Positions 8,828-18,163 are shown, numbered from the stretch's first letter. The stretch: DNA of 64,000 nt from Nocardia caishijiensis NBRC 108228 (GCF_001612825.1 NZ_BDBE01000040.1:1-64000); one strand, 5' to 3'. Made by a program: numbers and translations. Notes: a model not told the origin generated them from the sequence alone.

Positions 8828-9345
8828 ATGAACCACAACGCCACGGCACGCGACTGTTCCGGGACCACTGTGCCGATCACCGGCGCCAGTTCCGGGCTCG
8901 GTGCCGAATTCGCCACCCAGCTCGCCGCCCGCGGCGCCAACCTGGTTCTGGTCGCCCGCCGGGAGGAACGTCTGCGTGAACTCGCCGACAATCTCGGCAC
9001 CGGTGGCCGTCTACGGTGCGTCCAAGGCACCTACGTGCTGTCGTTCACCGAGGCTGTCGCCCATGAGTGCAGGCACCGCGGAGTACGCGTGCTGGCAGTG
9101 AGCCCGGACCCGACCAGAACCGAGTTCTTCGACGTAATCGGCACCGAGAACGCGGCGGTCGGCCGGTTCCAGACCCCCACGCAGGTGGTTTCGCGCGCGC
9201 TGACCGAACTCGACCGGCCGCGTCCGCGGGCGAGCGTGGTGTCCGGTCGCCTCAATGCTCTCGCCGCCGTCGCGGCACGACTGGCGCCGAGACGGCTCGC
9301 GATCGCGGTCGCCGCCCGCGCGCTTCGTCAGCTCCGCACAGTCAC
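8828..9345 (+). pseudogene. Short-chain dehydrogenase with central deletion and frameshift
   Basis: The ATG at 8828 follows GAAGGG. The cofactor motif GASSGLG and NLVLVARREERL are intact, but about 90 codons that should carry the NNAG and catalytic serine region are missing after DNLGTGG. The active-site-like VYGASKA then appears in a different frame (about 9008-9028), and the frame returns with YVLSFTEAVAHE. The C-terminus (RLAPRRLAIAVAARAL) runs into the convergent hydrolase gene. It is probably inactive. Confidence 0.75.
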
Positions 9346-10115
9346 GTCTCCTCGGCGGGTGCCGCGCTCTCGACGGTGTCGGGCAGATAGTCGGCGATCA
9401 GGGTGGCGACGACCTCCGGCGCCTCCCAGGGTGGGGTGTGTCCGACGCCGTCGAGTTCGGTGACCCGTGCACGGGGCAGACCGTCGAAGTGTCCCACCGG
9501 GCGGGCGACGCGCGCGTCCAGCTCGCCGAATACCAGGTCGACGGGCATCCGGAGCCCGCCGAGGCGTTCCGGGAGCGGGCGGGCGCCGAGGTAAGTGTCG
9601 ATCGCGCGTGAGCTGCGGACGAAATCCTCGCGCCCGCGCGACCGCGCGTCGGCGACGAATTGGTCCGGCACGGGCACATGCGGGGCGAACGCATTCTGCT
9701 GAGCGGCGCGTTGGCGGTCCTCGGAAGCCAGGACCCACAACAGATCACCCAGCCCGGGTATCGCCAGTGCGCGCTCGATCGGGGCCCGCGCACTCAACCG
9801 GCTCTCGCGTGACCACGGCGGACACAGCAGCACCAGTGCGGCGACGAGCTCCGGATGCCGCTCGGCCAGCCCCGTGGCGACCAGGCCGCCCCGGGAATGA
9901 CCGACCACGATCGCATCGGGGCCGAGCAGTGCGGCTACGTCGTCGGCGTCCGCCTCGATCGAAGAGGACGATTCCAGTTGGACCGCAACGATATTCGCCG
10001 ACGTTTCGAGTCGTGGCACGACTTTGTCCCATACCCGGAACGAACTCGCGAGCCCGTGCACGAGCACGACGGTTGGTGTGCCCGGCGTCCCGGCCAGCAG
10101 CGCGCCGGCGCTCAC
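9342..10115 (-). CDS. Alpha/beta hydrolase
   Basis: A 257-residue alpha/beta hydrolase with the oxyanion-hole region VLVHGLASSFRVWD near residue 17, nucleophile elbow GHSRGG, acid-bearing strand DLVFGELDARVA and a C-terminal catalytic histidine in GVGHTPPWE. Its GTG start overlaps the stop of the upstream Baeyer-Villiger monooxygenase (GTGA), so the two are translationally coupled. Such a pair usually makes and then opens an ester or lactone, which would be its role here. The gene belongs to the OYE1-BVMO-hydrolase operon controlled by the palindrome at 13047. Confidence 0.87.
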   Translation of the reverse strand: MSAGALLAGTPGTPTVVLVHGLASSFRVWDKVVPRLETSANIVAVQLESSSSIEADADDVAALLGPDAIVVGHSRGGLVATGLAERHPELVAALVLLCPPWSRESRLSARAPIERALAIPGLGDLLWVLASEDRQRAAQQNAFAPHVPVPDQFVADARSRGREDFVRSSRAIDTYLGARPLPERLGGLRMPVDLVFGELDARVARPVGHFDGLPRARVTELDGVGHTPPWEAPEVVATLIADYLPDTVESAAPAEET

Positions 10116-11632
10116 CTCGCCACTCCGGCCGGGACGCGCGCGTGCAACAGGTGCTTGGCCGGATCGAAACGCTGGGTGCGGCGGCGGAAATCAATGGTGG
10201 ACCCGGGCCAGATGTTGGTGTTGCGGCCCTCCTCGTTGAGGTACCAGCTGGTGCAGCCCCCGCTGGTCCACACCGTGCCCTCACCGAGGCGCTCGACATC
10301 GGCGACGAACTCCCGCTGTGCGGTGGTCGTCGGTTCCACCGCGGCCAGCTCGTTGGCCGCGAGATAGCCGATCGCCCCGGCGATGTAGTTGGCCTGTGAT
10401 TCGAACATGTGGATCACCGAGGTGTGCCCCAGTCCGATATTGGGTCCGTGCATCAGATAGATGTTCGGGAACCCCGCGACAGAGGGGCCGAGGTAGGCGG
10501 TGGGGCTGTTGCCCCACGCATCAGCCATGCTGACCCCGTCGACGAAGGTGCGGTCGGTGAGCGGCAGCTTCGAGGTGCGGAACCCGGTGCCGTAGATGAT
10601 GGCGTCGACGGCGTGCTCGCGGCCGGTCCTGTCGAGGACGCCGGTCGCGGTGATCGCTTGGATCCCGTCGGTTTCGAGCTCCACGTTCGGCTGATCCAGT
10701 GCCCGCAGATATTCGTCGGAGATCAGCACTCGCTTGCAGCCGAACCGGAAGTCCGGCAGCAGCTTGGCGCGCAGTTCGGGGTCACCGACCTGGGCGGCCA
10801 GGTGGTGACGTGCTTCACGCTCGGGTAGCGCCATCAGTGCGGGGTTGCGGAAAGCGAGCACCTTCCATTCGCGCTGCAGGTATACGCGCAGCCGCTCCAA
10901 GATCTGAAATTTCGGGAACCGCTGATACAACTTCCGGCGCAGGGCAGGGATCTCGCGGTCGTGCCGGGGTGTCACCCAGGCCGGGGTGCGTTGGAACACC
11001 GTCATGTGGGCGACGTCTGGTTGAATCGCCGGGACGAATTGCACTGCCGACGGCCCGGTTCCGACCACCGCGATCCGTTTGCCACGGACGTCGAAGCCGT
11101 GATTCCAGCGGGCGGAGTGGAAGCTGACACCACCGAAGATGTCCACTCCGGGCAGGTTCGGGGTCAGGGGGTCTGCCAGCACACCGGTCGCCAGGACGAC
11201 ATGGGTGGCCGTGCGCGGCCCGTGTGCGGTCTCGAGCCGCCACAGCTTGGCCACCTGGTCCCAGTCGAGTTGCTGGACTTCACAATTGGTGAGCAGGTGC
11301 TCACGCAGACCCTGGGTATCGGCGACGTTCACGAGATAGTCGAACAACTCCGGTTGTTTGGCGAACGTGTTGCGCCAGTGCGGGTTCGGCGCGAACGAGA
11401 ACGAGTAGAGGTTGCTCTGCACGTCCACGGCGGCGCCGGGATAGTCGTTGTCGCGCCACACGCCGCCGACCTCGTCGGCACGCTCGAGCAAGACGATGTC
11501 GGACACGCCGTCTCGGCGTAGTCGCACCGCGGCGGCGATTCCGCCGAAACCGCTGCCGACGATCGCGACATGATTGTGCGGGACAGGAGTGCGGGTGGCT
11601 TCCGCCGCGTTGCGGGAGGGCTTCATAGTCAT
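10112..11632 (-). CDS. Baeyer-Villiger monooxygenase (type I flavoprotein)
   Basis: A flavin- and NADPH-dependent monooxygenase of about 506 residues. It carries the FAD motif GSGFGG, the Baeyer-Villiger fingerprint FGGVSFHSARW (FxGxxxHxxxW) and the second Rossmann motif GTGPSA. The enzymes insert oxygen next to a ketone, giving an ester or lactone. The start is uncertain: CGGAGAA suits the cluster of ATGs at 11626-11641 and I chose 11632; a longer frame begins at 11698 without a ribosome site. It lies 96 bases after the OYE gene and overlaps the hydrolase gene downstream. The substrate is not readable; cyclic ketones, terpenoids and steroids are all possible. Confidence 0.88.
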   Translation of the reverse strand: MTMKPSRNAAEATRTPVPHNHVAIVGSGFGGIAAAVRLRRDGVSDIVLLERADEVGGVWRDNDYPGAAVDVQSNLYSFSFAPNPHWRNTFAKQPELFDYLVNVADTQGLREHLLTNCEVQQLDWDQVAKLWRLETAHGPRTATHVVLATGVLADPLTPNLPGVDIFGGVSFHSARWNHGFDVRGKRIAVVGTGPSAVQFVPAIQPDVAHMTVFQRTPAWVTPRHDREIPALRRKLYQRFPKFQILERLRVYLQREWKVLAFRNPALMALPEREARHHLAAQVGDPELRAKLLPDFRFGCKRVLISDEYLRALDQPNVELETDGIQAITATGVLDRTGREHAVDAIIYGTGFRTSKLPLTDRTFVDGVSMADAWGNSPTAYLGPSVAGFPNIYLMHGPNIGLGHTSVIHMFESQANYIAGAIGYLAANELAAVEPTTTAQREFVADVERLGEGTVWTSGGCTSWYLNEEGRNTNIWPGSTIDFRRRTQRFDPAKHLLHARVPAGVAR

Positions 11633-11728
11633 GCTCATCATTTCTCCGGGCCTCGGCCCGGCGGAGCCGAGACGATGCGGGGGTTGTGCAGATGTCATCC
11701 ACGTCCGACAAGAAGCGGGCGTGCGCTG

Positions 11729-13021
11729 TCAGAGTGTCGGGTAACCGTGGCTGGTGACCGGCGCCTCGTCACGTTCGACAGCGGCCAGCCAGCGCGAGTA
11801 GCGACGCAGAGCCTTGGCTCGAGCGCGTTGATCGGCGAGCATCGCCATCGTCGGGCTCACACTGAGCGCGGGCTTGGCTCCGGTCGCCATGCGCCGCATC
11901 TGGTAGCGGACCATCGCCATCTCGGTCGCCGCGGCGAGGGCTTTGTCGGTCCAGTTCACCGGCTTCAAACTGCGAGACGCCTCCGCTCCTCGCCGCCACC
12001 GATGCGGTAGGTCCGGGGTGATCGCCAGCGCCGTCGCCATCCCGATCAAGGCGACCTTGCTGCCGAGCACCCGCTGTGCTGTCGTGCGCCGGGAGATGCC
12101 GCCGGTCAGCATCAGTGGAAGCACACTGGTCCTGGCCAGGTTCGCGGCCAGATCCAGAAAGTAGGCTTCCCGTGCGGCGACGCGTCCGTCGGCCGGACGA
12201 CCCGACATCGCGGGGCTCTCATAGTTCCCGCCGGAGATCTCGACCAGGTCGGTTCCGGCGGTGGCGAGCATTCCGATCACCGTCTGCGCGTCGGCGGGTC
12301 CGAACCCGCCACGCTGGAAGTCGGCGGAGTTCAGTTTCACCGCGACTGCGAAACGCGGGGAGACCACCGAGCGGATGGCGTGCACGATCTCGAGCAGCAG
12401 GCGTGCTCGGTTCTGCAGGGATCCGCCCCACTCGTCGGTGCGGTTGTTCACCAATGGAGACAGGAATTGCGAGAGCAGATATCCGTGGGCCGCGTGGACC
12501 TCGACACCGTCGAATCCCGCGCGTTCGGCGCTGCGGGCGGTGGTGGCGAACCGGCCGATGGTGGTGTGGATCTGCCAGGCGTTCATCGCCACGGGCTGAC
12601 CGAATCGTTTGGAGCGCCGACCCAGGTCCACACCGATATCGGAGGGCCCCCACACCACCCCGGGCATGTTGGCCCGCACCTGGCGGCCCGGGTGGCTGAT
12701 CTGCATCCACATCGAGGCGCCGTTCTCCTTACCCGCGCGCGCCCATGCCTCGAACGGCTCGAGCGGGGAGTCGGCGTCCAGGACGATGCCTGCCGGCCCG
12801 GTCAGCGCGTGCGCGTGCACCATCACATTGCCCGTGATCAGCAGACCGGCACCTCCCGCGCCCCAGCGCCGATAGAGGGAATTCAGACGGCCGTCGGGTA
12901 GCTGCGCGGGCCCGGCCATCCCTTCTTCCATCGCCGCCTTGGCGATTCTGTTGGACAGCACTTGGCCCGACCGTAGGCGCAGCGGGGTGAACAGCTCGTC
13001 CGGTCGCAAACCACCCGACAT
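11729..13021 (-). CDS. Old yellow enzyme-family NADH:flavin oxidoreductase (copy 1)
   Basis: A 430-residue FMN-dependent TIM-barrel protein of the OYE family, which reduces activated C=C bonds of enones or related substrates. Visible signatures are SNRIAKAAMEEGMA near the N-terminus, GGAGLLITGNVM, the HPGRQ strand, AHGYLLSQFLSP with its HAAHGY motif, and LTGGISRR near the phosphate site. It lacks the C-terminal FAD/4Fe-4S half of 2,4-dienoyl-CoA reductases. AAAGGAG precedes the ATG at 13021. It heads the operon with BVMO and hydrolase, and the palindrome at 13047-13063 lies just upstream. Copy 2 at 19122 is a frameshifted close paralogue. Confidence 0.88.
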   Translation of the reverse strand: MSGGLRPDELFTPLRLRSGQVLSNRIAKAAMEEGMAGPAQLPDGRLNSLYRRWGAGGAGLLITGNVMVHAHALTGPAGIVLDADSPLEPFEAWARAGKENGASMWMQISHPGRQVRANMPGVVWGPSDIGVDLGRRSKRFGQPVAMNAWQIHTTIGRFATTARSAERAGFDGVEVHAAHGYLLSQFLSPLVNNRTDEWGGSLQNRARLLLEIVHAIRSVVSPRFAVAVKLNSADFQRGGFGPADAQTVIGMLATAGTDLVEISGGNYESPAMSGRPADGRVAAREAYFLDLAANLARTSVLPLMLTGGISRRTTAQRVLGSKVALIGMATALAITPDLPHRWRRGAEASRSLKPVNWTDKALAAATEMAMVRYQMRRMATGAKPALSVSPTMAMLADQRARAKALRRYSRWLAAVERDEAPVTSHGYPTL

Positions 13022-13046
13022 CGGACAACTCCTTTCCCGCACACGA

Positions 13047-13063
13047 TATTGACACTGCTAACA
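13047..13063. promoter_or_regulatory. 17-bp regulon palindrome, site 3
   Basis: TATTGAC-ACT-GCTAACA lies 26 bases before the OYE1 start, between OYE1 and the divergent TetR. An additional GCTAACA half-site is at 13074-13080. Confidence 0.75.
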
Positions 13064-13091
13064 CTGTGCGGCGGCTAACAGTAAACGCAGA

Positions 13092-13108
13092 TGTTAGCGG
13101 TGTCAACA
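13092..13108. promoter_or_regulatory. 17-bp regulon palindrome, site 4
   Basis: TGTTAGC-GGT-GTCAACA lies 18 bases before the TetR start at 13126, where it would block that promoter. With site 3 it makes the TetR the leading candidate for the protein that binds the whole family of sites. TGTTAG occurs again at 13111-13116. Confidence 0.78.
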
Positions 13109-13125
13109 ATTGTTAGATTGGTGTC

Positions 13126-13728
13126 ATGGCAACCTCGAACACGTACCATCACGGCGACCTCCCCTCCGCGCTGGTCCGCGCCGCGATCGACCTCCTCGAG
13201 GAGAACGGCGCCGCCGAGCTGTCCCTGCGCGCCGCCGCCCGCCGCGCGGGCGTATCGACTGCCGCGCCCTACCGCCATTTCGCCGATCGAGATGCCCTGC
13301 TCTCCGCCGTGGCCGCCGTCGGATTTCGCGACCTGGCCGCCGACCTGCTCGCGGCAAGCGCGGCGCCGCGCACAGCCGAGGATTTCAGCGCGATCGCTTC
13401 GGCCTACATCCGGTTCGCCCTGAATCGGCCGGGCCTGTTCCGCTCGATGTTCGCCGAGCCGTGCGATCCGAGTAGCCCCGAACGAGTCGAGGCGACCACC
13501 GCGATCCACAACTATGTGCGATCGGTGGTGCGAGAAGCGTTCCCGCAGGCCGACGAGGAAGCACTGGCCACCGCCATGTGGTCATTGGTGCACGGTCTGG
13601 CGTTTCTGTACCTCAACGGAAAATTCGACGCCGCCGTTCCGGGCGAGCTGGACCAGCGGGTGAACGCGACCGTCCGTGCTTTCCTCGCCGCCTCCCTGCC
13701 CGCGACGATCCCGGGCAGGGGCGCGTAG
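13126..13728 (+). CDS. TetR-family regulator, candidate master of the palindrome regulon
   Basis: A 200-residue TetR protein with helix-turn-helix LSLRAAARRAGVSTAAPYRH (about residues 25-55) and the WHG-type C-terminal domain seen in TetR_C_13-like regulators (SLVHGLAFLYLNGKF). It is divergent from the OYE1 operon, with one operator in front of each gene. Among the regulators in the window it is the only one with such sites at its own promoter, so it probably controls the dozen similar sites from 6.2 to 29.9 kb. That is inference; the ligand is presumably a catabolic intermediate. It is convergent with a broken quinone oxidoreductase gene. Confidence 0.88.
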   Translation: MATSNTYHHGDLPSALVRAAIDLLEENGAAELSLRAAARRAGVSTAAPYRHFADRDALLSAVAAVGFRDLAADLLAASAAPRTAEDFSAIASAYIRFALNRPGLFRSMFAEPCDPSSPERVEATTAIHNYVRSVVREAFPQADEEALATAMWSLVHGLAFLYLNGKFDAAVPGELDQRVNATVRAFLAASLPATIPGRGA

Positions 13729-13736
13729 ATCACCTG

Positions 13737-13760
13737 GCGGCGACGCGTCAGGGTCGCCGC
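13737..13760. terminator. Hairpin between convergent genes
   Basis: Stem GCGGCGAC/GTCGCCGC (8 bases) with an 8-base loop, overlapping the end of the quinone oxidoreductase gene. Confidence 0.5.
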
Positions 13761-14739
13761 ACGATGAGCAGCACCTTTCCCACAGAGTCGGCGGAATCGA
13801 GCAGCGGGTGGGCTCGGGCGACATCAACGATGGGAATCTCGGCCGAGACAACGGGAGTGACCTCGCCTTCGGCGATCAGCGGCCACAGCCGTTCCCTCAG
13901 CGCGGCGATGATCTCGGCCTTGGAATCGGGGCCCTCGGTGGGGCGGCGGCGCAAGTTCGTCACGTGCACCGAGGCTCGTTTGAACAACATCGAGCCGAGA
14001 TCCAGCTCGGCGGTCGAACCACTTTGCAGGCCGATGATCGTCAGATCGCCACCTTCGGCGAGCGCTTCGACGTTGCGAGCCAGATAACCGGCACCCATGA
14101 TGTCGAGGATCACGTCGGCCCCGCCGTACTCGGCGGTCACGACTTCGACGAAATCGTCTTCGCGGTAGTTGATCAGGGTGTCGGCGCCGAGTTCGCGGCA
14201 GCGATCGAGTTTGGCCTGAGATCCGGCGGTGACAGCGACGCGGGCACCGAGCGCGCGACCGACCTGGATGGCGTGGGTGCCGATGCCACTGCCGCCACCG
14301 TGGATCAGCAGCGTCTGCCCGGAACGCAACCCGCCGGCCATGACGATGTTCGACCAGACCGTGGCGGCGGTCTCGGGCAGCGCCGCCGCGGTGACCAGGT
14401 CGACGCCCTCGGGTACCGGAAGGACCTGTGTCGCCGCCACATTGACACGTTCGGCGTATCCACCTCCGGCCAGCAAGGCACAGACCTCATCACCGGGCTT
14501 CCAGTCCTCGACGCCGGAGCCGACGGCGGCGATCACCCCGGATACTTCGAGCCCGAGGATGTCGCTCGCACCCGGTGGGGGCGGATAGAAGCCCTGACGC
14601 TGCATGATGTCGGCGCGATTGACCCCCGCCGCGACCACATCGATCGCCACTTCCCGGCCGCTGGGACGGGCAGGTCGTCGACCTCGGTCCACTTCATCCG
14701 TTCCGGACCGCCGTAGCCGTCGAGCGTCACCGCGAACAT
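13748..14739 (-). pseudogene. NADPH:quinone oxidoreductase with N-terminal frameshift
   Basis: A zinc-independent medium-chain dehydrogenase of the QOR family. The N-terminus (MFAVTLDGYGGPERMKW, from ATG at 14739) is in one frame; the remaining 300 codons (SGREVAIDVVAAGVNRADIM, GGGSGIGTHAIQVGRALGA, VGKVLLIVRRP) are in another. A single-base shift at about 14660-14671 breaks the gene; without it the product would have the normal length of about 328 residues. It is either a recent pseudogene or a sequencing error. The palindromic operator lies 26 bases upstream. Such enzymes reduce quinones or enones with NADPH. Confidence 0.8.
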
Positions 14740-14764
14740 GTTTTCCCCTCTACGTCGACAATAA

Positions 14765-14781
14765 TGTACACGCCGCTAACA
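14765..14781. promoter_or_regulatory. 17-bp regulon palindrome, site 5
   Basis: TGTACAC-GCC-GCTAACA upstream of the quinone oxidoreductase gene. The divergent membrane protein starts 230 bases away and might share it. Confidence 0.68.
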
Positions 14782-15011
14782 TTACCCCCGAAACACGGTC
14801 CGTCAACGGCCTCCACGGTATCTCGCACCACAGTCGCCCGAGTAACGAGTGATCCCTGTGACCGAGTTGCGATCCGAACCCCAGAAATGCGTGCCCCGCC
14901 CATGGGAACGCCCGGCAGATGGCATTGTTACCGCATCCGCCCCCTGCGCGGATCAATTCATTGCGTCGCACCGATGTCCAACACCCGCGTTACCGGACCA
15001 GGAGCATTCAG

Positions 15012-16343
15012 ATGAGCGACCATTCACTGCCCGAGAACACCGCCGCCACGGCCGCGGCACAATCGAACTCCTTAGGCTTTCGCTGGGTGATGCCGGTCAT
15101 CGTGGTGACGGTGTTCACGACGCTGCTGGGCCTGATGTATCTGGCCTACGTGGCCAAACCCGACCAGAATCTGCACGGCTACAGCATCGCGGTGGTCAAC
15201 AGCGACGTCGGCGAGACGACCGGCCCGCCGGGACAGCAGCAGACCGTCAATTACGGGACCGAGGTTCTCGACGCCCTCGTCGCCGCTACTTCGCAGGACA
15301 AATTCGACTTACGGGTGGTCGGCATCAACGAGGCCGAACATCTGGTGAAAGACGGGCAAGTGTACGGGGTGCTGATCATTCCGGGCGATTTCAGCAAGCG
15401 GCTCGGCATTCTCGGCGCCGGTTCGGTCGTCCCGGGTGATGTCGACAAGCCGACGATCACCATGCAGACCAACCCGCGCCTCGGCCCGTTCAGCACCTCG
15501 ATCTCCACCCGGTTCGCCGACCAGACGATCGCCTCGGTCAACGCCGAACTCGGTCCGCGACTCACCGACCGCGTCCAGCAACAGCTCGGGGCGGGTACAC
15601 AGCTGAGCGCGACCACCCGTTTGCTGCTCACCGAGCCGGTCCGGCCGATCATCGAGCCGTACCACGGTGTCCCGGAAGGGTCCGGGCAGGGATTGACCGC
15701 GTTCTTCTACGCGCTGACCATCCTGCTCGGCGGCATGACCGGGGCCATGACGGTGCACGCGATCATCGACTCCATGCTCGGGTTCGCGCCCACCGAGTAC
15801 GGGCCGTATTTCAGTCACACCCCCTCGGCGTCGATCTCGCGCCTGCGCACGCTGGTCATCAAGTGGGCCGTGATCGCGGTCGCGGCAATCCTGACTTCCG
15901 CGGCGCTGAGCGGAATCACCGCCGCGGTGGGGGTGCACGTCGATCAGCCGTTCGCGCTGTTCCTCTACAGCACCTTCGCGATGACCGCCGTCGGTGTGAC
16001 GGCGCTGTCCATCCAAGCCGCCGTCGGCTCGGCGGGCATCCTGGTCAATCTGATCCTGTTCGTCATTCTCGGCATGCCGTCGGCAGGCGGCACGATCCCG
16101 GTCGAGGCCGTTCCACCCTTCATCCACTGGTTGGCCGAGTTCGAACCGCTTCGCCAGGTCTATCTGGCTGTCCGTTCCCTGATGTACTTCGACGGCAGCG
16201 CAGCGGCGGGCCTCGAGCGCGGTATGTGGATGACCACGCTCGGACTCGGTGTCGGGTTGCTCTTCGGCCTGGCTGTCACGTGGTTCTACGACCACAAGGG
16301 CCTGACCCGGAACGCCCGTCCTGCCCCACAGATCGCAGACTGA
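15012..16343 (+). CDS. DUF3533/YhgE-Pip-like membrane protein
   Basis: A 443-residue protein with one N-terminal transmembrane helix (VMPVIVVTVFTTLLGLMYLA), an extracytoplasmic domain of about 190 residues (NSDVGETTGPPGQQQ onward) and about five C-terminal helices. This is the layout of the SNG1/YhgE/Pip family, related to ABC-2 type membrane domains. Family members are linked to drug export, phage adsorption or envelope functions, without a settled mechanism. AGGAG lies 8 bases before the ATG at 15012; the frame is open upstream to 14919. A hairpin follows, separating it from the convergent aldehyde dehydrogenase. A role in exporting or tolerating the hydrophobic substrate is possible. Confidence 0.8.
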   Translation: MSDHSLPENTAATAAAQSNSLGFRWVMPVIVVTVFTTLLGLMYLAYVAKPDQNLHGYSIAVVNSDVGETTGPPGQQQTVNYGTEVLDALVAATSQDKFDLRVVGINEAEHLVKDGQVYGVLIIPGDFSKRLGILGAGSVVPGDVDKPTITMQTNPRLGPFSTSISTRFADQTIASVNAELGPRLTDRVQQQLGAGTQLSATTRLLLTEPVRPIIEPYHGVPEGSGQGLTAFFYALTILLGGMTGAMTVHAIIDSMLGFAPTEYGPYFSHTPSASISRLRTLVIKWAVIAVAAILTSAALSGITAAVGVHVDQPFALFLYSTFAMTAVGVTALSIQAAVGSAGILVNLILFVILGMPSAGGTIPVEAVPPFIHWLAEFEPLRQVYLAVRSLMYFDGSAAAGLERGMWMTTLGLGVGLLFGLAVTWFYDHKGLTRNARPAPQIAD

Positions 16344-16361
16344 CCAGTAGCGCGACACAGA

Positions 16362-16398
16362 ACACGGCTCTGGACGTCGATCGAGTCCAGGACCGTGT
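16362..16398. terminator. Hairpin terminator between convergent genes
   Basis: ACACGG-CT-CTGGAC pairs with GTCCAG-GA-CCGTGT around a 9-base loop, with one internal bulge pair. Confidence 0.65.
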
Positions 16399-16413
16399 CG
16401 TCAGTATCCATCC

Positions 16414-18000
16414 TCACCGAGCGCCGATCCGCTTCATCGTCTTCAACGCGAGGGTCAACGTCTGCGCCCATGCGCTGTCCGACAAGCCCGCCGGTGCGCT
16501 GAAACCCAGCAGACGCTGGTGGGCGACGGTTTGAGCTTCGGTGTACTTCAACATGCCGTCCGCGCCGTGGCGACGGCCGAGCCCGGAGTCACCCATCCCG
16601 CCCATCGGTGCGTCGACGCTGCCCCAGGCCGCGGCGTAGGCATCGTTCACGTTCACGGTGCCCGCACGCACTCGCGAGGCGACCGCGCGACCGCGGGCAC
16701 CGTCGCGACTCCACACGCTGGCGTTGAGGCCGTAGGTGGTGGCGTTGGCACGCTGGATCGCTTCCTCGTCGTCACGGAAGGTGTAGATCGAGACGACCGG
16801 CCCGAAGGTCTCGTCGTTGTAGAGAGTCATCTCCGGGGTGACATCGGTCAGGATCGTGGGTTCGTAGAACAAGGGGCCCAGATCAGGCCGCGGCAGGCCA
16901 CCGGCCAGTACCGTCGCACCCTTGGCGACCGCGTCGTCGACATGGGCGGTGACGGTGTCCAATTGCGACTGGTTGGTCAGGCTGCCGACCTCGGTGCTGT
17001 AGTCGAAGGCGGCACCGATCTTCAACCGCTTCGTGCGCTCCACGAAGGCGGCCACGAACTCGTCGCGCACCGACTCGGCGACGTAGAGGCGTTCGATCGA
17101 GACACACAATTGGCCCGTCGAGGAGAAGCAGGCCGCGATCGCACCCTCGGCGGCTTTCGCGATGTCGGCGTCGTCGAGGACGATCATGGGGTTCTTGCCA
17201 CCCAGTTCGAGCGAGGCCCCGATGAGGCGTTCGCCCGCGTCGCGGGCGATGCGGCGCCCACTGGCGGTGGAGCCGGTGAACATCACGTAATCGGCGTTGT
17301 CCATCAGCGATTGACCGATGGAGCCGCCCCGACCGATCACCATCTGCCACACGCCGGTGGGCAAACCGGCCTCGGTCATCAGATCCAGTGCCCACAGCGC
17401 CGTGAGCGCGGTCTGGGTATCGGGTTTCTGCACGATCGCATTGCCTGCCAGCAACGCCGGGATCGCGTCGCCCGCTCCCATACTCAGCGGGTAGTTCCAC
17501 GGTGAGATGACGGCCACGACGCCTTTCGGGTGGTGCAGCTCGGTGGTGTGGGTGAGCACGGGAATGGCACCGCGACGACGCTTGGGGGCGAGCAATTTCG
17601 CCGCACTGCGCGCGTAGTAGCGGGTCGCGAGCGCGATATCGGTGACCTCGAGGAAGGCGTCGCGGCGAGCCTTCCCGTTCTCGGCCTGAATCAGATCCAG
17701 CACCTCGGACTGCCGATCCAACAGCAGATCGTGGAAGCGCAGCAGGATCGCCTTGCGTTCGGCGACCGGCTTCGCCGCCCACGCGGCCTGAGCGGCCCGA
17801 GCGCGGACGAAGGCCGCCTCGACATCGGCGGGCGTCGACACCGGCAAGTCGGCCAGGAGGTCGCCGGTGAACGGTGTGGCGGTTTGCACACGCTGCGCGT
17901 CCGGGCCCGCGCTGACACGGGTAGCCAGCCTGGCCGACAGCGCCGCAGGAATGCCAGCGTTGCCGGTCGAAGTCGTGCGTGGGGTGTGATCGATGGTCAT
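16414..18000 (-). CDS. Aldehyde dehydrogenase (succinate-semialdehyde dehydrogenase type)
   Basis: A full-length 528-residue NAD(P)-dependent aldehyde dehydrogenase. Residues visible are the Asn of SPWNYPLSMG, the FTGSTASGR cofactor motif, the general-base glutamate in LELGGKN, the nucleophile cysteine in FSSTGQLCVS and the late ETFGPVVSIY motif. It resembles GabD2-like enzymes that oxidise semialdehydes and medium aldehydes to acids. The ATG is at 18000. The palindromic operator at 18098-18114 is upstream; a second operator serves the divergent hydrolase. The gene at 7343 is its half-deleted paralogue. It probably oxidises an aldehyde released after Baeyer-Villiger oxidation and ester cleavage. 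Confidence 0.9.
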   Translation of the reverse strand: MTIDHTPRTTSTGNAGIPAALSARLATRVSAGPDAQRVQTATPFTGDLLADLPVSTPADVEAAFVRARAAQAAWAAKPVAERKAILLRFHDLLLDRQSEVLDLIQAENGKARRDAFLEVTDIALATRYYARSAAKLLAPKRRRGAIPVLTHTTELHHPKGVVAVISPWNYPLSMGAGDAIPALLAGNAIVQKPDTQTALTALWALDLMTEAGLPTGVWQMVIGRGGSIGQSLMDNADYVMFTGSTASGRRIARDAGERLIGASLELGGKNPMIVLDDADIAKAAEGAIAACFSSTGQLCVSIERLYVAESVRDEFVAAFVERTKRLKIGAAFDYSTEVGSLTNQSQLDTVTAHVDDAVAKGATVLAGGLPRPDLGPLFYEPTILTDVTPEMTLYNDETFGPVVSIYTFRDDEEAIQRANATTYGLNASVWSRDGARGRAVASRVRAGTVNVNDAYAAAWGSVDAPMGGMGDSGLGRRHGADGMLKYTEAQTVAHQRLLGFSAPAGLSDSAWAQTLTLALKTMKRIGAR

Positions 18001-18097
18001 CGTGCCAGCTCCAATGTGTCCAGGCAGTCGGTGCGACGGTGAGGCCTGATCCGTAGGGCGCCGTCGGCTCTTCGCTGATTCCGACGCTAGCCCCAGA

Positions 18098-18114
18098 TGT
18101 AAGCACTGTCAACA
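18098..18114. promoter_or_regulatory. 17-bp regulon palindrome, site 6
   Basis: TGTAAGC-ACT-GTCAACA, 98 bases before the aldehyde dehydrogenase start. Confidence 0.75.
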
Positions 18115-18163
18115 ATTAACCGGAGATGTGACCTCCGCAACGAGAAACCGGGCCGACTTCACA

